NCBI GenBank assembly: GCA_028866835.1
Contig: JAGWHJ010000008.1
Span: 1 to 49,138 of the forward strand
Direction: 5' to 3'
Source of the DNA: Microcaldota archaeon
GTDB taxonomy: Archaea; Micrarchaeota; Micrarchaeia; Micrarchaeales; CABMGC01
DNA: 49,138 bases
Of this stretch, positions 16,182 to 24,758 are shown one piece after another. Position numbers and translations under genes: made by a program. Each line of letters starts with the position of its first letter. Within the stretch, counting starts at the first letter, position 1. The notes below the pieces were generated by a model. It worked only from the letters and a program-made list of their open reading frames with translations, was not told the origin of the DNA and did no database searches.

Positions 16182-17408
16182 TCACGTTCTACGCACGATT
16201 ATAGATGCAGCGCCTCCGCCGCCGTGGCACAGGGTGGCAAGCCCGATCTCCTTTCCGCGGTCCTTCAGCGCATAGACAAGCGTGGAGAGTATGCATGCCC
16301 CAGATGCCCCAAGGGGATGCCCTATTGCAGTCGCTCCGCCGTTGACGTTCAATCTGCTCTCGTCTATGCCGAGCTCCTTCACTACCGCAAGCGCCTGGAC
16401 GCAGAATGCCTCATTGATCTCGATAAGATCGACGTCGCTTAGCTTGAGATTTGCCTTGGCAAGTGACTTATTCACAGCTGCAACAGGCGCAATTCCGTAC
16501 ATCTCCGGATCGCCTCCCGACGCCGCGAATGACTCTATCTTCGCGAGCGGCTCCAGGCCGTAATCCTTCAGTTTCTTCTCCGATACAAGTATAAGGAACG
16601 ATGCCCCGTCGCTCAGCTGCGATGCGTTCCCCGCTGTTATCATGCCGTCGCTCTTGAAGGCAGGCTTCAGCGCCGAAAGCTTCTCGATGCTCGTGTCCCT
16701 CCTTATCCCTTCATCAGCCTGGAGGATGTAGCCATCGGGCAGCTCCATCGGTATTATCTCGCGCTTGAACTTTCCGCTGTCGGTGGCCTGCGCGGCCCGC
16801 TGGTGGCTCTGCAATGCGAACCGGTCCTCGTCCTCGCGCGTTATGCCGTATTTCCCTCCGAGGGTCTCTGCTATGGTGCCCATGTGAAGATTGCTGTAGC
16901 AGTCCATAAGGCCCTCGCTGAGCATCTCGTCGACAAGCTCGAAGTCCGAAGCCTCGGACTTGCCCTGGTTCAGCTTCTCAAGGAATGCGTCGAGTTTTAT
17001 GTTCCCGAACTTCTGGATCTGCCTTGCCCCGCTTATCGAGAAGGGCGCGTTCGACATGCTCTCTATGCCTCCGGCGATGATGACATCGGAGTTCCCGCAC
17101 GATATCGCCTCTGCTGCAAGCCCTACGGCTTTCAGGCTCGAGGCGCAGACCTTGTTGACCGCATATGCAGGTATCTTGTCGGGCAGGCCTGCGTACCTGA
17201 CGACCTGCTTCGCCACGTTCTGCCCCAGTCCCGCCGATATGACGTTTCCCACTATGACCTCGTCTATCTCGTCGGCATTGACATGCGTCCTGTCCAGCTC
17301 TGCCTTCACGACCTCCGCTCCGAGATGCGTGGCGTCAATACCGGAAAGCGATCCGAGAAACTTTCCTACCGGGCTCCTTGCCGCATCAACGATGTAAACT
17401 TCCGCCAT
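16182..17408 (-). CDS. Acetyl-CoA C-acyltransferase (thiolase)
   Basis: A 408-residue thiolase, the last step of beta-oxidation or, in reverse, acetoacetyl-CoA formation. The acylated Cys is C88 in VNKVCASSLKA; the His is in AIGHPLGASG and the second Cys in CHGGGG near the C-terminus. NEAFCVQA is the NEAF motif. The protein has a full-length catalytic thiolase pattern, unlike the SCP2-type thiolases of many archaea that lack the C-terminal Cys. The track start is a GTG at 17417; I prefer the ATG at 17408 (MAEVYIVDAARSP), the usual family N-terminus. It could feed the mevalonate pathway as well as degrade fatty acids. Confidence 0.93.
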   Translation of the reverse strand: MAEVYIVDAARSPVGKFLGSLSGIDATHLGAEVVKAELDRTHVNADEIDEVIVGNVISAGLGQNVAKQVVRYAGLPDKIPAYAVNKVCASSLKAVGLAAEAISCGNSDVIIAGGIESMSNAPFSISGARQIQKFGNIKLDAFLEKLNQGKSEASDFELVDEMLSEGLMDCYSNLHMGTIAETLGGKYGITREDEDRFALQSHQRAAQATDSGKFKREIIPMELPDGYILQADEGIRRDTSIEKLSALKPAFKSDGMITAGNASQLSDGASFLILVSEKKLKDYGLEPLAKIESFAASGGDPEMYGIAPVAAVNKSLAKANLKLSDVDLIEINEAFCVQALAVVKELGIDESRLNVNGGATAIGHPLGASGACILSTLVYALKDRGKEIGLATLCHGGGGAASIIVRRT

Positions 17409-17417
17409 GGTAAACAC

Positions 17418-18185
17418 TCACTTGAACCTGGGCTTGCGATGCTCGAGAAAAGCGCTTATGCCCTCCTTCCTATCGGCATGGCCGAAGCACGCAAGAAACC
17501 CTTTCTTCTCAATCGCATTGTTCAGTCTGGTATTTGCATTAACCGCCCATTTGGCGTTTTTGACAGCGTTGTAGCTGCCCTGATTCATCTTAAGCGCAAT
17601 CGACTTTGCCTCTTTTACGACGGATCCGCTGGCAACGATCCTGTTTACGAGGCCTATTTTCATTGCCGTATCGGCACTTATCGTATCGCCAGCGAGTATC
17701 ATCTCTTTGGCCCTGCCGATCCCGATCAGGGCGGGAAGCCTGTACGTTCCGCCGCCTCCCGGCAGTATCCCGAGCTTTACTTCAGGCTGGCCGAACATCG
17801 AATCAGGCGTAGCGATCCTGATGTCGCAGGCCATTGCGAGCTCGCAGCCTCCGCCAAGGCAGTATCCATTGACGGCTGCGATCACTGGTTTTCCCATGCC
17901 CTCTATCCTGTCGAACACGGAATGCACTTTGTCGACGAAACGTGCGGCATCTCTCTCGGTTTTGAGGCTGCTTAGATAGTTTATGTCAGCGCCGGTGCAG
18001 AACGATTTGTTTCCGGAACCAGTTATGATCACGGCACGGCACGACTTATCCTTGGCAACAGCATCAACAGCGGCGGAGAGGCTTTGGAGCATGTCCCGGT
18101 CTATGGAGTTGAGCTTGTCAGGCCTGTTCAAGGTTATGACGGCCACCGGGCCCTCAGACTTTACAAGAATGTTCCTGTACTTCAT
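17418..18185 (-). CDS. Enoyl-CoA hydratase
   Basis: A 255-residue crotonase-fold protein for the second step of beta-oxidation. The oxyanion-hole segment SFCTGADINYL and the signature AVNGYCLGGGCELAMACDI are present. The two catalytic Glu residues are visible in GGGCELAMA and FGQPEVKLGILPGGGG. The ORF track begins at a TTG (18191); the ATG at 18185 (MKYRNILVKSEG) is a normal start and is preferred. First gene of the minus-strand beta-oxidation operon, just ahead of the thiolase. A TATA-like element lies upstream in the region shared with the divergent metal-transport operon. Confidence 0.94.
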   Translation of the reverse strand: MKYRNILVKSEGPVAVITLNRPDKLNSIDRDMLQSLSAAVDAVAKDKSCRAVIITGSGNKSFCTGADINYLSSLKTERDAARFVDKVHSVFDRIEGMGKPVIAAVNGYCLGGGCELAMACDIRIATPDSMFGQPEVKLGILPGGGGTYRLPALIGIGRAKEMILAGDTISADTAMKIGLVNRIVASGSVVKEAKSIALKMNQGSYNAVKNAKWAVNANTRLNNAIEKKGFLACFGHADRKEGISAFLEHRKPRFK

Positions 18186-18265
18186 GCCCAATCACTCAAT
18201 CATCTATATTTAGTTCAGATTATATATCCTTGCATGCAATTCTTATGTAAATCTCTGGTGGGAAT
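18186..18265. promoter_or_regulatory. Divergent promoter region between beta-oxidation and metal-transport operons
   Basis: The 80-nt gap contains attatatatcc (about 18215-18225), a TATA-like element readable on both strands. It lies about 30-35 nt from the enoyl-CoA hydratase ATG and about 45 nt from the TTG start at 18266. A purine-rich ggtggga directly before 18266 can act as its ribosome binding site. Confidence 0.5.
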
Positions 18266-18985
18266 TTGACTGCTTACAAAGTCAGGCATGAGCACACTGA
18301 GGACCACGCACATCCCACCTTCCTCTCCGACTTCATCCTTGGAAGCCAGGACGGGCTGGTCAACGTTCTTGGAATATTGCTAGGAGTAGCGGCGGCAACT
18401 TCCGATATACGCATCCTTTTTGTAGCCGGACTTGCCGCACTTGGCGCAGAATCAATCTCGATGGGTGCCGTTGCATATACCTCCACTCTATCTAGAAGAA
18501 GGCTCTACCTGAAGGAAGTCGACCAGGAGATGCGCGAGATGAGGGAGATACCGAAGGTCGAGAGGAAGGAGGTGGAGGACGTTCTCGTGGAATGGGGCTA
18601 CAAGGGCAGCGATCTCAGGAAGATGCTCGGCCTGATCTGCTCCAACCCGAAGGCCTGGCTCGAATTCATGATGGCATTCGAGCTGAAGCTCTCCCCCGTG
18701 CCGGAATCCGCACCGTTGAGGAGCTTCCTTACGGTCTTATTCGCCACAATAGTAGGTTCCGTGATACCTTTGGTGCCGTTCGCGTTCTTCGGCAACAACA
18801 TGCCAGAGGGCATGATCGCATCGGTCATAATCAGCGGCGCAACATTGTTCATGATAGGGTATTACGAGGCAAAGGTCACGAAGGGCTCGATATGGGCGAG
18901 CGGCCTGAGGATGATGGTGATAGGGCTCGTTGCGGGCTTTGCGGGATACCTGATAGGGCATTTCATAGGCGCGACGCCTGTCTGA
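18266..18985 (+). CDS. VIT1/CCC1-like Fe2+/Mn2+ transporter
   Basis: A 239-residue membrane protein of the VIT/DUF125 family, which moves Fe2+ or Mn2+ across membranes. The N-terminal segment SDFILGSQDGLVNVLGILLGV is the hallmark first helix with its metal-site residues, followed by GAESISMGAVAYTST in the second helix. A charged cytoplasmic region (residues ~75-140) corresponds to the metal-binding helices between TM2 and TM3. The last three helices follow, with GYYEAKVTKGS between them. The start is TTG, supported by ggtggga a few bases upstream. First of three tightly spaced genes including a nickel/cobalt-type transporter. Confidence 0.88.
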   Translation: MTAYKVRHEHTEDHAHPTFLSDFILGSQDGLVNVLGILLGVAAATSDIRILFVAGLAALGAESISMGAVAYTSTLSRRRLYLKEVDQEMREMREIPKVERKEVEDVLVEWGYKGSDLRKMLGLICSNPKAWLEFMMAFELKLSPVPESAPLRSFLTVLFATIVGSVIPLVPFAFFGNNMPEGMIASVIISGATLFMIGYYEAKVTKGSIWASGLRMMVIGLVAGFAGYLIGHFIGATPV

Positions 18986-18994
18986 GTTGATTCT

Positions 18995-19237
18995 ATGGTC
19001 GATGGAGGCTCAAAGGAAGACGCGATAAAGATAGACGTATCCAACGAGCTGGAGGGCTCGCAGGCGGAGGATTCGTACATAGCAAGGCTTTACGGGAGAA
19101 GGAACAAGGACTGGAGGTTTGAGAGCCAGAGGCAGATCGAGGAGGATGGCAAATCCTATGATATCGTCACGATAGTCCTGAACGATGGGACGAAGCGCGA
19201 GATCTACTTCGATACCTCGGAATATTTCGCTAAATAG
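18995..19237 (+). CDS. Small conserved-looking hypothetical protein between two metal transporters
   Basis: An 80-residue soluble protein that I do not recognise. The N-terminal third is acidic; the C-terminal part (KSYDIVTIVLNDGTKREIYFDTSEYF) looks like two beta strands and a turn. There are no Cys residues and no His cluster, so it is not an obvious metal chaperone. It starts 9 nt after the VIT gene and ends 8 nt before the NiCoT gene, so it is almost certainly cotranscribed and is supported as real by that spacing. Confidence 0.65.
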   Translation: MVDGGSKEDAIKIDVSNELEGSQAEDSYIARLYGRRNKDWRFESQRQIEEDGKSYDIVTIVLNDGTKREIYFDTSEYFAK

Positions 19238-19245
19238 CTGGTGCC

Positions 19246-20280
19246 ATGGCAGTCAAGTTGAGCAGCGATGAAAAGGCAAAGCTGCTAGCAGTATACGGCA
19301 TAATAATCGCGGTCACGCTCGCAGGATTCACGGCATCGGTATCCGTAGGCAGGACGTATGTGCTGCTGGCCGGGCTCAGCGTGCTCGCATACGTCCTGGG
19401 CCTGAGGCACGCGGTCGATGCGGACCACATAGCCGCGATAGACAACACGACCAGGAAGCTTATGCAGGAGGGAGGGCGGCCGCTTACCGTGGGTACATGG
19501 TTCTCGCTCGGCCATTCGACGATAGTGGTGTGCATGATCCTTGCCCTTGTCTTCGTTGGAAGGGCTGCGGTCATCGCGCTGCCATGGCTCCAGAACGCCG
19601 GACCGGTTCTCGGGACAACGATATCGGGCATATTTCTTTGGATAATCGGCATACTCAATCTTGTGGTGATCCTTGACATATACCGCGTCTTCGCCAGGCT
19701 TCGTGCCGGAGAACTCAACGAGCCGGAGCTGGAGGAGCTGCTGAACAAGCGCGGCTTCATGAACAGGTACCTTGGGGGCATGTTCAGGCTGATCAGGAAG
19801 CCATGGCAGATATATCCGATAGGCCTGCTGTTCGGCCTAGGCTTTGACACGGCGAGCGAGGTTGCCCTGATAGCGATAAGCCTTGGAGTGGGCGTTGCCT
19901 CGGCGATGCCGGTATGGATGGTGCTCGTGCTGCCGCTCATGTTCACCTGCGGCATGGTCATAGTGGACACCTCCGATGGGGTTGCCATGAGCCTCGCTTA
20001 CGGATGGGCTTTCCTTAAGCCGATACGCAAGGTCTACTACAACCTCACGATAACTATCATCTCCGTCCTTGTGGCATTGTTCATAGGCACGGTCGAGCTT
20101 ATCCAAGTGCTCTCAGGCGAGTTCGGCCTGAGCGGCGGCGTCTGGGCGTGGCTGGCAGGGCTTGATTTCGAGACCATGGGCATCTGGATAATAGCACTAT
20201 TCATAGCCTCCTGGATGGTCGCCATAGCGATATACCGCTACAAGGACTTTGAGAACAGAGGCTACCAGCTCCAGGCGTGA
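19246..20280 (+). CDS. NiCoT-family nickel/cobalt transporter (HoxN/NixA type)
   Basis: A 344-residue membrane protein. The signature metal-selectivity motif in TM2 reads LRHAVDADHIAAIDNTTRKL (the HX4DH pattern), and GLGFDTASEVALI and LPLMFTCGMVIVDTSDG match the later conserved helices. NiCoT permeases take up Ni2+ and/or Co2+ with high affinity. About eight helices are visible, as in the family. It is the third gene of the metal operon. No urease or hydrogenase gene is in the window, so the metal's use is unknown. Ni versus Co preference cannot be read from sequence. Confidence 0.93.
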   Translation: MAVKLSSDEKAKLLAVYGIIIAVTLAGFTASVSVGRTYVLLAGLSVLAYVLGLRHAVDADHIAAIDNTTRKLMQEGGRPLTVGTWFSLGHSTIVVCMILALVFVGRAAVIALPWLQNAGPVLGTTISGIFLWIIGILNLVVILDIYRVFARLRAGELNEPELEELLNKRGFMNRYLGGMFRLIRKPWQIYPIGLLFGLGFDTASEVALIAISLGVGVASAMPVWMVLVLPLMFTCGMVIVDTSDGVAMSLAYGWAFLKPIRKVYYNLTITIISVLVALFIGTVELIQVLSGEFGLSGGVWAWLAGLDFETMGIWIIALFIASWMVAIAIYRYKDFENRGYQLQA

Positions 20281-20283
20281 GAC

Positions 20284-21315
20284 CTAGCGCTCTATGGTCT
20301 GGTTGCAGCCCTCCACGCTCGATAGCTGGCCGCTGAGTATCAGCTTGAGGTAGCCCACCACAGGCACCCTTGCGACGACGTAGCCCACCACATCGCTCTG
20401 GTTCACTGGGTAGTTGGCGTACTCCATGTCAAGGCCCGGGTTGTTGTCGCCCTTCGTAAGCAGGTAGTAGCTGCCGCCCGAGTGTATTGCTGCATAGACC
20501 CTGTGGATTATGTCCTCCTTGGGGAAGAAGTCCCTGCTCGTAGTCGAGTACACTATTATCGGGTTGCTGTAGTTCTCAATTATCGGCTGCCCGTTTATCC
20601 TTATCGGAGAAGTGACGACCTCGTTTGCGCTCTGCTGCCCGGATATCGCAACCCTGCTTACAGTAAAGTTGTACTGTATGAGCTTGCCCTCCTGCGCGCT
20701 CCCGTTGACGTAGCACGATGCATAGTTCTGGTACTGCTGCAGGTATTGGTACGTGTATATGCACTTGTTGTTGTAAAGGCCTATGCTGTATCCATTCCGG
20801 AGCATGCTCGTCACCATCGACTTGTCAGCAGGATCGTATGCGTAATACGACACCCATTCGCCGCTCATGTCCGAGAGCGTGGAATTGAAGGTGCTCGCAG
20901 GGACATTCACGACAGGCACGTGCTCTGATGACAGGAACTGGGACATGTTGCCTATGCCGTGTAGCAGCACGAGATCTCCCCTCTGGAGGTTGGGCAGCAT
21001 GCTGCAGCTCGCGACGACGTCGACAGGCGAGGTGGTCTGGAGCACGAGGATGAGGACCACCCAGATCACCGCTATCACGCCGATGGTTATGGCTATGTCG
21101 TAGAGGCTCTGCTTCGTGCCCCTGCTCTTGAGGCTGGCCCTGAACTCCATGAAGAGTATGTAGACTATCAGTATGAGCGCGAACGCCCCTATGAAGGCGT
21201 TGTTCCACAGGGCGTAGAGCACCACGATGAGGCCGAGCAGGCCGTAAAGGATCCATATCCTGTTCTCGTTCGCGGCTTCCTGCCTCTGGGCCTTGGTCTG
21301 TCTCCTATCCGCCAA
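20284..21315 (-). CDS. Signal peptidase I-like (S26) protein with large insertion
   Basis: A 343-residue membrane protein. The probable catalytic Ser is S105 in VASCSMLPNLQRGDLVLL (the SxSMxP box), His is H271 in EDIIHRVYA and Asp is D290 in LLTKGDNNPGLD. This Ser-His-Asp set is the archaeal/ER Sec11 type. Three hydrophobic helices precede the Ser (about 20-37, 40-57, 72-93) and one follows near the C-terminus. Between the Ser box and the His box lies about 150 extra residues, rich in Asn, Tyr and Ser with several Cys; archaeal Sec11-type enzymes are usually much shorter. The start is TTG, 11 nt after the SMC stop. It should remove signal peptides, but the insertion could change specificity. 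Confidence 0.82.
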   Translation of the reverse strand: MADRRQTKAQRQEAANENRIWILYGLLGLIVVLYALWNNAFIGAFALILIVYILFMEFRASLKSRGTKQSLYDIAITIGVIAVIWVVLILVLQTTSPVDVVASCSMLPNLQRGDLVLLHGIGNMSQFLSSEHVPVVNVPASTFNSTLSDMSGEWVSYYAYDPADKSMVTSMLRNGYSIGLYNNKCIYTYQYLQQYQNYASCYVNGSAQEGKLIQYNFTVSRVAISGQQSANEVVTSPIRINGQPIIENYSNPIIVYSTTSRDFFPKEDIIHRVYAAIHSGGSYYLLTKGDNNPGLDMEYANYPVNQSDVVGYVVARVPVVGYLKLILSGQLSSVEGCNQTIER

Positions 21316-21326
21316 TAAATCGCCAG

Positions 21327-24300
21327 CTAGTGCTTATTATTGGTAGCGATCTTTGATAAATCTAAGCCCACTGCCTTCGATTCGCCGTCCATCTTCGTGA
21401 CGCCTATCGCAACGTCTGCGTTGACCACCATCGCGTCGTTGTGCGTCACGAGCAGGAACTGGGCGTCCTTGCTCATCTGCTTTACCAGGAGCGAGAGCTT
21501 CTTCGAGTTCTCCCTGTCAAGGGCCTTGTCTATCTCGTCGAAGATGTACATCGAGGAGGGCTTGCACGCGTGTATCGCGAAGATGAGCATCATCGAGATG
21601 AATGTTCGCTCGCCTCCGGACTTCGACGTCAGCGACTGCGCGGTCTCGCCGTTGTTTATCTGTATCTTGAGGCCGCTCACAAGCGGATCCTTCGGCTCCT
21701 CGAGCATCAGGCTTGCCTTCCCTGGGAAGACGTAATTGTACATCTTCATGAAATTCTTGTTTACCTCGTTGAGCGTGTCAAGGAATGTCTGCATCTTCTT
21801 CGATTCTATTTCCGAGATCATGCGCATTATCGCGTTCTTCTCGGTGTCGAGGGTCGTGAGCTTCAGCTGGGCGTCGTCAACTGACTTCTTCTTCTCGTTG
21901 TAGACTTCTGGCGCCTTCATGTTCACGTTGCCGAGCTCCCTGAGCTTGGACTCGAGTATGTTCGCCTCGCTCTCCATCTCGTCGGACTTGCCCTTGACCA
22001 GGGCTATGCCCTGGCCGTATGCGGCAAGCTCCGCAGAAACGTCGTTGAACCTTGTCTCGGACCTGCCGCGCTCTATCTTTATCTCGCTTATCTGCCTGTC
22101 GAGATTCGCTATCTCGGCCGAGATCCTGCCGCGCTCCTTGCTCAGCGCCTCGAGCTCGACGTTGAGCTCCGAGATCCTGCCGAGCGACTTCTTGCTCGAC
22201 TCGTTGCTGTGCATTATGCTGTATTCGATATCCACGCGGCCCTTGTCAAGGACCTCCTTCCTTATGCGCTTCTGCTCAAGCGCATGCTCCGTCTCCTTGG
22301 CAAGCTTTTCCTTCTCCTTGATCGAGACAGACAGGCCCTCTATCCTCTTCGAGAGCAGCTCGTTCTCCTTCTCCGCCTGCGCGATGGCTATCCTGAGCTT
22401 CTCCACATCGTCGCGCAGGGCCTTGGCCTTCTCCGCATTGTGCTTGCCGGCGAGCTTTGCAGTCTTGGCCTTTGCCGCAGACTTGCTTATGTGGTCCTTG
22501 AGCGCGTTCTTGTTCGCGGTAAGCCTCGCGGCGAGCTCGGCCTTCTGCCTGTCCGCCTCAATTATCTCCCCGTTGAGCTTCACCATCTGCTGCTCTATGG
22601 ATTTAAGCTCCTTCTCAGTGGCGGCCATCGAGGTGTTGTACCTCTTGAGCTCGGAATCGAAGCGCCTGGCATCGCCTTCGGCAGAGGCCGACGCGAGCTC
22701 GGCCTTCGCGTACTCCTTTCTAAGCCCCGCAAGCCTGATCGCGGTCTGCTCAAGCTGCTCCTTGAGGTTAGCCCTCGTGGCAGACTGCGAGGCAAACTCG
22801 CTCTCAAGCCTCACCAGGGAGAGTCTTGCCCTCTGCGAGCCTCCCGAGACAACCCCCGATTGCTCCACAAGCTCGCCCTCCATTGTCACGTACCTGTGCC
22901 TCCCTATCCCAAGGCGTTTCGAATCCTCTATGTCGTCTATCACGTAAGTATTGTTGAACACGTACTCAAAGACCTTCGAGAACCTCTTGTCAAAGGCCAC
23001 GAAGTCTATCAGGGCGGGAACGCCTATCGCCCTCCTGCCGTCTCCCTCGACCCTGAGGTCCTCTATCGGCATGAACGTCGCACGTCCCATGCCGTTGTCC
23101 TTGAGGTACTTTATTATCCTGTTTGCAGTGGATATGGAATCCACGATGAAATATTCAAGCCTGCTTCCGGCGCCAACCTCGACAGCCGTAGCGTACTTGC
23201 CATCGTAGCTGCACAGCTCAGCGGCCTTCCCGTAGAAGCCGTCCTTTTCGCCGAACTTGCTGGACAGCTTTGCGGCGGTGGAGCCCTCCCTCGGGCGCGC
23301 CATTGCCATCTGCTCCCTGAGGTTGAGCAGCCTGACATCGATATCGCCGATGCCCGAATCGAGCTTCTTTTCTGCGCCCTCGAGCCCCTCCATCTCCTCG
23401 CGGAGGCGCTTCATCTCTGACTTGGTTGAGGACGCGGACTTGGAAACTGCGTTCCTTTGCGAATCCGTCTCAGCGACAGAGCCGGCGGCCTCGGAGAGCC
23501 TCCTCCCGGAATCGGTCTGCCTCTCCTTGAGCACCGCGAACTCCGACTGCAGCTTCGAGAAGTAGCCGGCAGCATCCAGCAATTTCGCCTCGTCCTCGTC
23601 TATCGACTTGCTCAGCGTTTCCGCTATCTTTCCCAGCTCGTCCTCTGCCGTCTCCTCGCCCAATGCAGCCAGGCTTACCTGCTTGGCATTCAGCTCCTTG
23701 GTAATCTGCTCTATGCGGGAGGCGTTTGCCTTGACCGCGGCGGCCGCATCGGACTTCTCCTGGATATCAAGCTTGAGCGTGCCTGTCGTGTCCTCGAGCA
23801 GCTTCTTCTGGCTGAGTATCTCAGCCTCTACATGGGTCAGCTCCTTGTTTACGGCCTCGCGCCTTGCGTTCGTCTCGCTCATCGCGGTGCTGCTCTTGTT
23901 GAGCTCTGCGGTGAGGTGCTGCGATTCCTGGTTGATCTGGTCGATCTTCTTGGAAAGCTCGTCTGCCTTGTATGATGCCTCGTTCTTCTTGGAATCGAGC
24001 AGCGCCATGTCCTTCGTATAGTCCTCGAATGATGCCTTAAGCTGCTCCTTCCTCATGAAGAGTATGCTGAAACGCAGGCTCTTCAGCCTGCCGGACATGG
24101 CTATGTAGTTCTCAGCGGCCTCCTTCTCCTTCTCTATCTCCTTGAGGAAACCGAGGCGTTCATTAAGCACCTGCTGCTCTGTGCTGACCTTTACCGACAC
24201 CTTGTCAAGCTCCTTCACCGCCTCGCTCTTCTTGTACTCAAACTCCGTTATGCCGGCCGCTATGTCTATAAGCTGCCTGCGCTCCTTGGGATTCAGCTTC

Positions 24301-24725
24301 GTGTATTGCGATATCTCGTCCTGCGCGATGGTAGTGGTGTCATCCACCCTTACGTTGTACTTCCCGAGCATGTCCACCACCTCCTTCCTGCTCATCTTCT
24401 TGCCGTTCACCTTGTACTTCGTCTTGCCGTCGGACCTTACCATCTTAGTTATCGCTATCTTCTCGTCGCCGTTGAAATTGAGCGTGACATACGCAATCTT
24501 GGTGTTCGGGCTCTTCCAGTTTATCAGCTGCTTCAATCCCTCCCCGCGCTCCAGCCTGAGCCTGTTCATCGAGGGTTCCCCGAAAACGAAGAGCAGAGCG
24601 TCCATTATGTTGCTCTTCCCGCTGCCGTTGGGGCCTATTATGCAGGTGAAGCCCTTGCTTAGGAGAAGTTCAGCGTGCGTGAAGGACTTGAACCTGTGCA
24701 GTATCATTGACTCTAAGTAAAGCAT
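21327..24725 (-). CDS. smc: SMC chromosome segregation/condensin ATPase
   Basis: An 1132-residue SMC protein. Order of parts: N-terminal ATPase head with Walker A GPNGSGKSNIMDALLFVFG; first coiled coil (about 150-450); hinge (about 490-640, with GFYGKAAELCS, VEVGAGSRLEYFIVD and VTMEGELVEQSGVVSGGS); second coiled coil; C-terminal head with signature LTSKSGGERTFISM and Walker B SSMYIFDEIDKALD. It compacts and segregates DNA by ATP-driven loop capture, normally with ScpA/ScpB, which are not in the window. The track start is GTG at 24728; the next codon is ATG (24725), with GGTGG 6 nt upstream, and is preferred. It lies between the M50 protease and the signal peptidase on the same strand. Confidence 0.96.
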   Translation of the reverse strand: MLYLESMILHRFKSFTHAELLLSKGFTCIIGPNGSGKSNIMDALLFVFGEPSMNRLRLERGEGLKQLINWKSPNTKIAYVTLNFNGDEKIAITKMVRSDGKTKYKVNGKKMSRKEVVDMLGKYNVRVDDTTTIAQDEISQYTKLNPKERRQLIDIAAGITEFEYKKSEAVKELDKVSVKVSTEQQVLNERLGFLKEIEKEKEAAENYIAMSGRLKSLRFSILFMRKEQLKASFEDYTKDMALLDSKKNEASYKADELSKKIDQINQESQHLTAELNKSSTAMSETNARREAVNKELTHVEAEILSQKKLLEDTTGTLKLDIQEKSDAAAAVKANASRIEQITKELNAKQVSLAALGEETAEDELGKIAETLSKSIDEDEAKLLDAAGYFSKLQSEFAVLKERQTDSGRRLSEAAGSVAETDSQRNAVSKSASSTKSEMKRLREEMEGLEGAEKKLDSGIGDIDVRLLNLREQMAMARPREGSTAAKLSSKFGEKDGFYGKAAELCSYDGKYATAVEVGAGSRLEYFIVDSISTANRIIKYLKDNGMGRATFMPIEDLRVEGDGRRAIGVPALIDFVAFDKRFSKVFEYVFNNTYVIDDIEDSKRLGIGRHRYVTMEGELVEQSGVVSGGSQRARLSLVRLESEFASQSATRANLKEQLEQTAIRLAGLRKEYAKAELASASAEGDARRFDSELKRYNTSMAATEKELKSIEQQMVKLNGEIIEADRQKAELAARLTANKNALKDHISKSAAKAKTAKLAGKHNAEKAKALRDDVEKLRIAIAQAEKENELLSKRIEGLSVSIKEKEKLAKETEHALEQKRIRKEVLDKGRVDIEYSIMHSNESSKKSLGRISELNVELEALSKERGRISAEIANLDRQISEIKIERGRSETRFNDVSAELAAYGQGIALVKGKSDEMESEANILESKLRELGNVNMKAPEVYNEKKKSVDDAQLKLTTLDTEKNAIMRMISEIESKKMQTFLDTLNEVNKNFMKMYNYVFPGKASLMLEEPKDPLVSGLKIQINNGETAQSLTSKSGGERTFISMMLIFAIHACKPSSMYIFDEIDKALDRENSKKLSLLVKQMSKDAQFLLVTHNDAMVVNADVAIGVTKMDGESKAVGLDLSKIATNNKH

Positions 24726-24758
24726 CACTTTCCACCGGTCGCATATAGATAACCGAGA

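Noticed and set aside
16803-17975. 390-aa plus-strand ORF opposite the thiolase and enoyl-CoA hydratase genes
   Set aside because: Both sense genes have strong family motifs; the antisense ORF lacks any and is a GC-codon shadow.
22209-23420. 403-aa plus-strand ORF opposite smc
   Set aside because: It lies antisense to SMC hinge and coiled-coil codons with no recognisable domain.
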